NCBI RefSeq assembly: GCF_001187435.1
Contig: NZ_LFXA01000009.1
Coordinates: 434,001 to 498,000, forward strand
Reading direction: 5' to 3'
DNA from: Streptomyces caatingaensis
GTDB taxonomy: Bacteria > Actinomycetota > Actinomycetes > Streptomycetales > Streptomycetaceae
Length of the DNA: 64,000 bases
Part shown: positions 17,483 through 25,389 of the stretch, piece by piece
Layout of the letters: each line of letters begins with the position of its first letter
Numbering within the stretch: position 1 is the stretch's first letter
Made by a program: the position numbers and the translations under genes
Notes under the pieces: model-generated
Told to the model about the DNA's origin: nothing
Database searches by the model: none
Seen by the model: the letters and a program-made list of their open reading frames with translations, nothing else

Positions 17483-17947
17483 ATGTTCAAGATTGCTTCT
17501 CGTGTCGCCGCCGTTTCCGCCGCGACCGTCGTGCTCGGACTGATCCCGCTCGCCGGCACGTCCTACGCGGCGGGCTGCTACGGGACCAGCTGTGACAACA
17601 AGGGCCCGAAGAGCACCGGTTGCGAGGGCGACGCCGTCGGCCACGGCACCGTGAACAACAACGGCCGCGTCGCCGAGCTGCGCTGGTCCGACAAGTGCCG
17701 CGCCGCCTGGGTCCGTACGACGCAGAAGGCCACCCCGTCCTGGTACAGCTCCTACGCCACGATCGAGAAGTACGACAAGTCCGGCAAGCTGGTCCGTTCG
17801 CTCAGCGTCGACACCCCGGACACGTACAACTCCTCGGACTGGTCGAACATGCTCGGCGGCAACGACTACTCCTACCGCGCGTGCGTCGGCTTCAAAAAGG
17901 ACAGCGGCGCCCCCTACGGCGTGCAGTGCACCAACAAGTGGGGGTAA
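17483..17947 (+). CDS. Small secreted DUF2690-type protein, copy 1
   Basis: A 154-residue exported protein. The signal peptide MFKIASRVAAVSAATVVLGL ends near TSYAAG. The mature part begins GCYGTSCDNKGPKSTGC and has six cysteines, plus many Tyr, Trp and Ser residues (TPSWYSSYATIEKY, SSDWSNMLGG). This matches the DUF2690 family of small actinobacterial secreted proteins of unknown function. By hand count it differs at about 17 positions from a second copy at 23204-23665; even the leader (AAGG..ATTCCATG) is alike. Ribosome site AAGGGT. The two copies bracket a giant secreted protein, which suggests a related extracellular role and a local duplication. Confidence 0.85.
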   Translation: MFKIASRVAAVSAATVVLGLIPLAGTSYAAGCYGTSCDNKGPKSTGCEGDAVGHGTVNNNGRVAELRWSDKCRAAWVRTTQKATPSWYSSYATIEKYDKSGKLVRSLSVDTPDTYNSSDWSNMLGGNDYSYRACVGFKKDSGAPYGVQCTNKWG

Positions 17948-18028
17948 TACCCCGGTTTCCCGCTCCTGACGGCGGTTGATATCGGGGAGGGGCCGGGCCC
18001 GGCCGTTCTCCCTTCCCCTTCGCAAGCG

Positions 18029-18055
18029 CCCGGCGAGAAAGGCTCGCCGGGACGT
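18029..18055 (+). terminator. Terminator hairpin after DUF2690 copy 1
   Basis: CCCGGCGAG (18029-18037) pairs with CTCGCCGGG (18043-18051) around a 5-nt loop, followed by ACGTTT. The rest of the 17948-18254 gap holds no visible gene; the promoter of the following large gene must lie there. Confidence 0.75.
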
Positions 18056-18254
18056 TTGCCGTGCGCTGGATGCGGTCAACTTCCGCCTTGCACAAGGGCT
18101 TTATTCCGGTCTTAGATGAGCGCGATCATTCGGCGGACGTGCTTTCGTGGCCCGTCAAGCCGTCGCACCGACGCCGGGGGGAGGCGCGGATACGGTGCAT
18201 CGCGCATCATCACTCCCTTCCGTCGCGTGCCAACTGCGAAGAAAGACGGAAGAG

Positions 18255-21200
18255 TTGACATCGTTCAGACCGGCCCGTGCCGGGATGGCGGGGCTTGTGG
18301 CCGCCGCCGTCCTGGCCGGGCTGATACAGAGCAGTGCGGCGCTCGCCGCACCGGACGCCCCGCCGGCCGAGGTGAAGCCGGCCGGCGCGCCGACGGGTCC
18401 GGGAACGGGCTCGGGGGCGGTCACCGACCCCGACGAGCACCTCGGGAAGAACTGGAAGACCTCGAAGGACCAGGCCGTCACCGCCGCCGCCGACTCGGCG
18501 GGCCTGCGCATCCTCGCCGCGGAGTCGGGCCAGGCCTACGCGTGGAAGACGGCCGCCGTCCTCAACGAGCCGGGGATGCCCGCCGACACGTGGATCGGCA
18601 ACCAGTGCGTCATGGACGACTCCCATGTCGCCGCCGTCTACGCGCCGCGCGCGTTCACCAACAAGCCCGACCTGATGCAGGGCGGCGCGTTCACGGCGAT
18701 CGTCAACACGAAGACGGGCGAGGTGACGAAGCTGCCGTTCACCGCCACCCTCGCCTACTTCGACCCCACCTGCAACACCGCCACCCACACCGCCGCCTTC
18801 ACCCAGTACCGCGACATGAACGACGCGTCGCAGGTGAAGACGCAGGTGATCACCGTGGACACGGCCGGCAGGCCGGTCGCCAGGACCGGCGAGCTGCGCG
18901 GCCAGGTGTCGTCGGCCGCCCCGGTGAAGGGCGGCGTGGTCGCCGGCCTCGGCAGCGATCTCGTCCGGATCGACGACGGCGGGAAGACCCGCCGGCTCGC
19001 CCGCGGCGACAGCATCCCCTTCGACATCCGTCCCCTGGCCGACGGCCGGATCGGCTTCGTGGACCGCAAGGGCACGAAGACGGCGCAGGCGAAGGTGTAC
19101 AGCGGGCACGGCGCACCGCGCACGGTGGCCACCGGACGCCTCGGTGAACTGGAGCTCGTGCAGGGTGCGCAGGGCCGCGCCTTCCTCACCGGCCGTCCCC
19201 AGGACGTGAAGGCGGAGGGGAGCGGGATCACCAGGATCGACGCGCCGGCCGACACCGACGTCTCGTCCCTCGGCCGCCTCGCCGTCGACCCGGTGCTCAC
19301 CCCCGGGGTCCGCGCCGGACTGACCCGTATCAAGGGCGGCGGGAAGGGCTTCGACAAGGCGGACGAGCCCGAGGCGGGCGTGCGTTCGCGCTCCGGGAAG
19401 GCCCCGGGTGCGGCGGGCGGCGACGCCACGCTGACCGTCACGTCGACCGCCACGACGACGGGGGACAAGGTCGAGCAGCGGGTGGCCTCGACGCCGCCGC
19501 GCCTCAAGAACGGCCTCTCCCCCGCGCTGACCGGCGGCAGCCGGCCGCGCACGCTGGCCCGCACCGCCGCCGCGCCCGACTGGGGACCGGTGTCCCACGA
19601 CCCCACCGACACCGACCGCTGGTGCTCCATCTCCCGCAACGACATGAGCGTGCAGGCGCTGCAGCCGACGCCGAACCAGGTCGAGTGGGCGGTGGACATG
19701 GCCGTCCGCGGTGAGCTGCGCAGCAAGTGGATCCGGCAGGGCGACTACCGCGACCAGGCCGGGCTGGGGACGATCGACCCGCAGGGGCTGTTCCCCCTCC
19801 CGTCGCTGAACGGCGGGGGCCGGATCCCGGCGAACGTCCTGCTCGGCATCCTGGCGCAGGAGTCCAACCTGTGGCAGGCCGAGTCGGGTTCGATCCCCGG
19901 CCAGATGGGCAACCCGCTGGCCGCCGTGGACGGTTACTACGGCCACAGCGCGAAGGACACGCTCCTCGGCTACTGGCGCATCAACTGGGAGAAGTCCGAC
20001 TGCGGCTACGGCGTCGGCCAGGTCACCGACGGCATGCGGCTGGCCGGCCACGAGAAGACGGACAAGCAGACGGGCCAGAAGGTCGAGAAGAGCCTCGACC
20101 CGAAGCTGCAGAAGATCATCGCGATCGACTACGCCACCAACATCGCCGCCTCCATGAAGATCCTGGCCGACAAGTGGAACGAGGTCCACACGGACGGCCA
20201 GCGGATCACGGTCAACAACGACGACCCGTCCCGTGTGGAGAACTGGTTCACGGCGGTCTGGAACTACAACCTCGGCTTCAACCCCAGGTCGGAGTCGGGC
20301 AAGAACGGCGGCCACTGGGGCCTGGGCTGGTACAACAACCCGGCGAACCCGATGTACAAGAAGGGCGCCTGGGACCACCCGTTCATGGACACCTCCCTCA
20401 GCAGGGACAACATCCGTGACGCGGCGCACCCGCAGGACTGGCCGTACGAGGAGAAGGTGATGGGCTGGGCCGCCTGGTCCATCGACACCGGCTTCTCCTA
20501 CGACACGGACGGCAAGCAGGGCTGGAAGGGCGAGTCGGGTTACTCCACCGCGGGTTTCCAGCCCGCCTGGTGGCTCACTCCCCAGAGCCGTTCCCGCGTC
20601 AGCCCGTCGCTGGACACCTTCTGCAACAAGAGCAACGGCTGCAACCCGGGCAGCCCGGTCGACTGCCCCGACGAGGCGTGCTACCGGCAGTTCTGGTGGA
20701 ACCAGGAGAACGCCACCTGGAAGTCGGACTGCAAGGACTCGTGCGGCAACGAGAAGATCAAGTACGCCACCCTGCGCTCCGAGCCCGGTCGCGGCTACCG
20801 GCTGAAGAACGGTGAGCCGGTGTGCGGCGGTGCGCCGGAGGGCTCCGACGTCGTGACCTCGATCCCGGCCGGCACGGAGACGTGGTCGAGCTGTGGGAAG
20901 CCGCGGACGACGGGCGAGTTCCAGTTCACCTTCTATCCCGACATGGACCGGCACTACGAGGCCAAGGCCGATCTGCATTCGATCGGCGGCGGTCACGGCG
21001 GCCACTTCTGGTACACCCACACCCGCAACGACGACCACCTCGGCGGCGGGGCCAACCGGATGGTGGTCGAGGGCGAGTGGACGGCGGGCAAGTCGTACGA
21101 CCTCGCCGCCGTCTACGCCTACGTCCCCGACACCGGGGCGCAGACCAGGCAGGCGAAGTACATCGTCAGCGGCGCCGTCGGCGGCCCGTACGAGCGGGTC

Positions 21201-22706
21201 GTGGACCAGAACGCCAACAACGGCAAGTGGGTGTCGCTGGGCGCCTACAAGTTCACGTCCACGCCCAAGGTGAAGCTGACGAACTACACGAAGGACGGCA
21301 CCGCCGACCAGGACATCGCCTGGAACTCGGTGGCGTTCAAGCCGATCAAGGGCAAGTTCGTCCAGCGGTCCCTGACCGCCGCCGCGGTCTTCGACCCGAA
21401 CCAGGAGCTGAACTCGAACTCGCCGGTGACGTCGCTCGAGACGCCCGTGCGGTCGATGAAGTCGCTCTACGAGTGGGGCCTGGGGCTCGCCGAGCGGGCA
21501 CCGCTGTGGAACAACAACGGCAACGGGGTCGAGGCCTTCGGGCTGACCTACGAGGCGCGGTGCAAGGACGCCAAGGCCGTGGGCGAGTGCACGGGTCAGA
21601 AGACCTATGACGAGGCCGAGAGGTGGGCGAAGGACATCAAGGCGGGCGGCTGGAAGCCGAACGCCGACGGCTCCGCCCCGGCGATGTCGATCCCGCGGTG
21701 GATGGCCATGGCCAACGAGCGTCCCGACCCGTCCAAGCCGGCCTCCGAGGCGTACAAGGACCCGAACAGCTACAAGATCAAGTCCGATGTGAGCGTGACC
21801 TTCGTGGTCGGCGAGGACGGGAAGATCGTCGACGGCAGCGTCGGGTCCGACTACCGCGCCCGGGTCGGCAACGCCCACCTGCCCTACTTCGTCACGAAGA
21901 TCATGAAGGCGATCGAGGCGGACTACGGGATCCCCGCGCCGGACATCGACTACACCACCCAGGACGCGCTGGAGTACGGCGACGTCAAGTACTCGCGGCC
22001 CTACGAGGACGGGGACACGCCCGGTCAGGCGTACTTCCCGCACTTCCGGGCCGCGCGCCTCGACGACGCCAAGCAGTGCGTGGACTTCCGCGCCGTCGGC
22101 GGCGGCGTGCACGGCTACCGCGCCATGGTCGGCCACCAGTCGATCAACGACAACGTCAAGAAGTGGGTCGACGAGGTCAACTCCGACACGGAGACCAACC
22201 ACGCGGTGAGGCGGTTCGCCGGGGACATCTACTCGATGTTCTTCAAGAACAGCGGGTCGTGGAACAACAACATGTGGGGCTCCGTGATCGGCAACGCGCC
22301 GCCGATCTGGCAGGACATCGCCGCCGCCTTCTGTGCCGACGGCTCGGTCAAGCCGACGCACTACCTGAAGAACGACGACGCGAATCCGTCCAACGGCATC
22401 GTGTACCAGTCCTACATGCCCGACCTCTACCTGTACGTCGACGACCGCATGACGGACAACCTCGGCCGTCCGTCCAACCACCGGATCAGCGGCGGGGACT
22501 GGAAGAACTTCTCCAACTTCCCCGGCACCGCTCCGAACGGCAACGCCTACGCTTGGTGCGGCGTGGCCACGCGGGGCAGCGGCGGCAACCCGTGGGGCGT
22601 GGACGCACCGGTCCCGGTCTTCGGTGACGGGCCCGGGAACCGGCCCGGCAAGGTCGCGCACTGCGACGAGCCGGAAAAGCAGTTCGACGTCAACCTCACC
22701 CGGTAA
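18255..22706 (+). CDS. Giant secreted protein: lysozyme-like domain plus golvesin-type domain
   Basis: A 1,483-residue exported protein. The signal peptide is MTSFRPARAGMAGLVAAAVL through QSSAALAAPDA. Residues about 60-420 look like a β-rich propeller-type region without recognised motifs. About 500-690 is lysozyme-like: LLGILAQESNLW (Glu536 likely catalytic), GYGVGQVTDGM and NWFTAVWNYNLGF. About 890-1030 resembles golvesin/Xly C-terminal carbohydrate-binding-type domains (GGHGGHFWYTHTR, NNGKWVSLGAYKF). The long C-terminal part is unassigned and has paired cysteines. It probably acts on cell-wall glycans or an extracellular matrix. TTG 18255 gives a canonical signal peptide and follows GGAAGAG closely; an in-frame ATG at 18147 would add 36 residues before the signal and is less likely. 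Confidence 0.8.
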   Translation: MTSFRPARAGMAGLVAAAVLAGLIQSSAALAAPDAPPAEVKPAGAPTGPGTGSGAVTDPDEHLGKNWKTSKDQAVTAAADSAGLRILAAESGQAYAWKTAAVLNEPGMPADTWIGNQCVMDDSHVAAVYAPRAFTNKPDLMQGGAFTAIVNTKTGEVTKLPFTATLAYFDPTCNTATHTAAFTQYRDMNDASQVKTQVITVDTAGRPVARTGELRGQVSSAAPVKGGVVAGLGSDLVRIDDGGKTRRLARGDSIPFDIRPLADGRIGFVDRKGTKTAQAKVYSGHGAPRTVATGRLGELELVQGAQGRAFLTGRPQDVKAEGSGITRIDAPADTDVSSLGRLAVDPVLTPGVRAGLTRIKGGGKGFDKADEPEAGVRSRSGKAPGAAGGDATLTVTSTATTTGDKVEQRVASTPPRLKNGLSPALTGGSRPRTLARTAAAPDWGPVSHDPTDTDRWCSISRNDMSVQALQPTPNQVEWAVDMAVRGELRSKWIRQGDYRDQAGLGTIDPQGLFPLPSLNGGGRIPANVLLGILAQESNLWQAESGSIPGQMGNPLAAVDGYYGHSAKDTLLGYWRINWEKSDCGYGVGQVTDGMRLAGHEKTDKQTGQKVEKSLDPKLQKIIAIDYATNIAASMKILADKWNEVHTDGQRITVNNDDPSRVENWFTAVWNYNLGFNPRSESGKNGGHWGLGWYNNPANPMYKKGAWDHPFMDTSLSRDNIRDAAHPQDWPYEEKVMGWAAWSIDTGFSYDTDGKQGWKGESGYSTAGFQPAWWLTPQSRSRVSPSLDTFCNKSNGCNPGSPVDCPDEACYRQFWWNQENATWKSDCKDSCGNEKIKYATLRSEPGRGYRLKNGEPVCGGAPEGSDVVTSIPAGTETWSSCGKPRTTGEFQFTFYPDMDRHYEAKADLHSIGGGHGGHFWYTHTRNDDHLGGGANRMVVEGEWTAGKSYDLAAVYAYVPDTGAQTRQAKYIVSGAVGGPYERVVDQNANNGKWVSLGAYKFTSTPKVKLTNYTKDGTADQDIAWNSVAFKPIKGKFVQRSLTAAAVFDPNQELNSNSPVTSLETPVRSMKSLYEWGLGLAERAPLWNNNGNGVEAFGLTYEARCKDAKAVGECTGQKTYDEAERWAKDIKAGGWKPNADGSAPAMSIPRWMAMANERPDPSKPASEAYKDPNSYKIKSDVSVTFVVGEDGKIVDGSVGSDYRARVGNAHLPYFVTKIMKAIEADYGIPAPDIDYTTQDALEYGDVKYSRPYEDGDTPGQAYFPHFRAARLDDAKQCVDFRAVGGGVHGYRAMVGHQSINDNVKKWVDEVNSDTETNHAVRRFAGDIYSMFFKNSGSWNNNMWGSVIGNAPPIWQDIAAAFCADGSVKPTHYLKNDDANPSNGIVYQSYMPDLYLYVDDRMTDNLGRPSNHRISGGDWKNFSNFPGTAPNGNAYAWCGVATRGSGGNPWGVDAPVPVFGDGPGNRPGKVAHCDEPEKQFDVNLTR

Positions 22707-22814
22707 CCGCGAGAACAACCCGCGGGTGAGGTGACCCCGCGCCGAGGGGAGGGGGAACCGGAGCACACCGGCCGGCCTCCCTCCCCTCTTCCCGTCGGCA
22801 AAGGAGAATTCCTC

Positions 22815-23003
22815 ATGGGTTTCCTGTACGCGGCCTTCTTCGGCGCTTTCCTCTACCTGCTGTTCGCGATCCCGCTGTGCAGGAAGGTCGCGCGCAGGAC
22901 AACGCCGCGGATGGGCTGGACCATGGCCTTCCTGCTGATCGGATTTCCCGCGATCCTGCTGGTCGTCGGGGGTTTGATCGACGCCGGACGGAACGCTCCC
23001 TAA
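22815..23003 (+). CDS. Small two-helix membrane protein
   Basis: A 62-residue hydrophobic peptide: helix 1 FLYAAFFGAFLYLLFAIPL, a basic loop CRKVARRTTPRMG, and helix 2 WTMAFLLIGFPAILLVVGGL. ATG 22815 follows AAAGGAG at good distance. It lies 108 nt after the giant secreted protein on the same strand and may be co-transcribed. It is also the gene before the second DUF2690 copy. No family recognised; a topology with both ends outside or both inside is possible, with the basic loop favouring a cytoplasmic connector. Confidence 0.65.
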   Translation: MGFLYAAFFGAFLYLLFAIPLCRKVARRTTPRMGWTMAFLLIGFPAILLVVGGLIDAGRNAP

Positions 23004-23203
23004 GGCCCCGCGGTTTTCCGGGAGAAGCGGTTCCGCTTTTCTGGACAACGAACTTAATGGGCCTTTATATTTATCGGCATCGGGTGACCGGATCCTCGCG
23101 GACCGGACCGATGCGGCGGATTCTTCGTCACCGGAACCGATTCGACGGAATGCCCGTCCGAGCCGTTCCGCATTTCATTGAGACTTGTACGTAAGGACAT
23201 TCC

Positions 23204-23665
23204 ATGCTCAAGATCGCTTCTCGCGTCGCCGCCGTTTCGGCCGCCACCGTCGTGATGGGGCTGATCCCGCTCGCCGGCACCTCCTACGCCGCGGGCTGCT
23301 ACGGCACCAGCTGCGACAACAAGGGCCCGAAGGGCACGGGGTGCGAGAGCGACGCCGTCGGCCACGGCACCGTCGACAACAACGGCCGGGTCGCCGAACT
23401 GCGCTGGTCCTACAACTGCCGTGCGGCCTGGGTCCGTACGACGCAGAAGGCCAGCCCCTCCTGGTACAGCTCGTACGCCACGATCGAGAAGTACGACCGC
23501 AGCGGCAACCTGATCCGCTCGCTCAGCGTCGACACCCCGAGCGCGTACAACTCCTCGGACTGGTCGAACATGCTCGGCGGCGAGGACTACTACTACCGGG
23601 CGTGCGTGGGCTTCTACAAGAGCAGCGGTGCACCGTACGGCGTGCAGTGCACCAACAAGTGGTAG
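23204..23665 (+). CDS. Small secreted DUF2690-type protein, copy 2
   Basis: A 153-residue exported protein, close paralogue of the 17483-17947 product, with the same signal peptide (MLKIASRVAAVSAATVVMGL), the same mature N-terminus GCYGTSCDNKGPKGTGC and the same end YGVQCTNKW. Substitutions are spread evenly and mostly at exposed residues, so both copies look functional. Ribosome site AAGGAC. Preceded by an A/T-rich stretch (23040-23200) that probably holds its promoter, and followed by a perfect 50-bp terminator palindrome. Function unknown. Confidence 0.85.
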   Translation: MLKIASRVAAVSAATVVMGLIPLAGTSYAAGCYGTSCDNKGPKGTGCESDAVGHGTVDNNGRVAELRWSYNCRAAWVRTTQKASPSWYSSYATIEKYDRSGNLIRSLSVDTPSAYNSSDWSNMLGGEDYYYRACVGFYKSSGAPYGVQCTNKW

Positions 23666-23688
23666 AACGCCCGGCGTTCGCGGCGTCC

Positions 23689-23738
23689 GTGTGACCGGTG
23701 CCCCTGCTCCCGGCCGGGAGCAGGGGCACCGGTCACAC
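23689..23738. terminator. Perfect 50-bp palindromic bidirectional terminator
   Basis: The left arm at 23689-23713 begins GTGTGACCGGTGCCCC and the right arm to 23738 is its exact reverse complement, centred on CGGCCG. It sits between convergent DUF2690 copy 2 and catalase. Confidence 0.9.
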
Positions 23739-23746
23739 GAGCCCCG

Positions 23747-25207
23747 TCAGCCCCCGTTGACCCGGGTCGCGATCCTGTCGCCCGTCTCCTTGTCGATGTT
23801 GCGCCAGTACTGCAAGGCGCGGTCCAGGACCGGGCGGCTCACGCCGTTGAGGAGGTGGCCCGAGACGTTGTCGACGAGGCGGTCGCGGGCCGCGTCGTCG
23901 AGGACCCTGCGGACCATCGTGCCGGCCTGGCCCCAGTCGTCGTCCTCGCGGTGGAGCCTGTACGCCTCGCGGACCATCTCGCCGGAGGCGGACCAGCCGG
24001 CGATGTCGCCGAACTGCGCCGAAGCGGCCGGGCCGCCATAGGAGTTGGGGGCGTACGGTCGGGCCGCGGCGGACGGCTCGTAGCGCATCGCGCCGTCCTT
24101 GGCGTAGGAGTTGACCGCCGAGTGGGCCCGGTTCGGCGGCAGCTGCGCGTAGTTGGGGCCGATGCGGTAGCGGTGCGCGTCGGGGTAGGAGAAGAGGCGG
24201 CCGAGGAGCATCTTGTCGGGGGACGGGCCGATGCCCGGCACCAGGTTCGACGGCTCGAAGGACGCCTGCTCGACGTGGACGAAGAAGTCCTCGGGGTTGC
24301 GGTCGAGGGTCATCGTGCCGACCTCGATCAGCGGATAGTCGGCGTGCGGCCACACCTTCGTCAGGTCGAAGGGGTTGAAGCGGTAGTCCGCCGCGTCGGC
24401 GAACGGCATGACCTGCACCTTCAGGGTCCACGACGGGGCCTCGCCGCCGTCGATGGCCGCGTACAGGTCGCGGCGGTGGCGGTCCGGGTCCTCGCCGGCC
24501 AGGCGGTCCGCCTCCTCCTGGGTCAGGCACTCGATGCCCTGGTCGGTCTTGAAGTGGTACTTGACCCAGAACTTCTCGCCGCCGGCGTTGACCCACATGA
24601 ACGTGTGCGAGCCGTAGCCGTTCATGTGGCGCCAGGTCCGCGGGATGCCGCGGTCGCCCATCAGCCAGGTCACCATGTGGGCCGACTCGGGGGACAGCGT
24701 CCAGAAGTCCCACTGCATGTCGTTGTCGCGCAGGCCGTTGTCGGGGCGGCGCTTCTGGGAGCGGATGAAGTCCTGGAACTTCTGCGGGTCGCGGACGAAG
24801 AACACCGGGGTGTTGTTGCCCACGAGATCGTAATTGCCGTGTTCTGTATAGAACTTGACGGCGAAGCCGCGCGGGTCGCGCCAGGTGTCCGGCGAGCCCT
24901 GCTCGCCCGCGACCGTGGAGAAGCGGACGAGCACCTCGGTGCTCTTCCCCGGCTGGAAGAGCGCCGCCTTGGTGAACTGGCTGACGTCGTTGGTCACCCG
25001 GAAGGTGCCGTAGGCGCCGCCGCCCTTGGCGTGCACCACCCGCTCGGGGACCCGCTCCCGGTTGAACTGGGCCATCTTCTCGATCAAGTAGTGGTCCTGG
25101 AGCAGGATGGGACCACTGTCACCGATGGTGAGCGAGTGCTCGTCGCTCTCCACGGGAATGCCCACGTTGTTGGTGGTGTACGGGGTCTGCTGCGCCGAGT
25201 CGGTCAT
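23747..25207 (-). CDS. Monofunctional heme catalase (small-subunit type)
   Basis: A 486-residue cytosolic catalase that dismutates H2O2. The catalytic His is in RVVHAKGGGAYG, the Asn in DLVGNNTPVFFVRDP, and the proximal heme-ligand Tyr in GRLFSYPDAHRYRIG. Length matches small-subunit clade 3 catalases. ATG 25207 follows CGGGAGGC on the minus strand; the frame continues upstream to 25282 without catalase-like sequence. It ends in the long bidirectional hairpin at 23689-23738. A peroxide-responsive regulator (Fur/CatR or OxyR) would be expected, but no such gene is adjacent and no clear operator was identified upstream. Confidence 0.95.
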   Translation of the reverse strand: MTDSAQQTPYTTNNVGIPVESDEHSLTIGDSGPILLQDHYLIEKMAQFNRERVPERVVHAKGGGAYGTFRVTNDVSQFTKAALFQPGKSTEVLVRFSTVAGEQGSPDTWRDPRGFAVKFYTEHGNYDLVGNNTPVFFVRDPQKFQDFIRSQKRRPDNGLRDNDMQWDFWTLSPESAHMVTWLMGDRGIPRTWRHMNGYGSHTFMWVNAGGEKFWVKYHFKTDQGIECLTQEEADRLAGEDPDRHRRDLYAAIDGGEAPSWTLKVQVMPFADAADYRFNPFDLTKVWPHADYPLIEVGTMTLDRNPEDFFVHVEQASFEPSNLVPGIGPSPDKMLLGRLFSYPDAHRYRIGPNYAQLPPNRAHSAVNSYAKDGAMRYEPSAAARPYAPNSYGGPAASAQFGDIAGWSASGEMVREAYRLHREDDDWGQAGTMVRRVLDDAARDRLVDNVSGHLLNGVSRPVLDRALQYWRNIDKETGDRIATRVNGG

Positions 25208-25389
25208 GGGACGCCTCCCGGAAATCCCGCTACGGGTGATGACGAGGGCACCGGACGGGCCGCCCTCCAGTCGGCCAGTCAACTCCGTCGACAGCGCGTC
25301 GGCAACAGGGCCTTGGACGCCGTCCGGAACGCGACCCGGTACGGCCGGACGGGTGGCGCCGTCACACTCCGTGCCTCAGGCCCGCCGCC

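Noticed and set aside
18210..23048. A 1,612-codon minus-strand open frame opposite the giant secreted protein
   Set aside because: No domain, no ribosome site, composition typical of an antisense shadow; the + strand has a signal peptide and recognisable domains.
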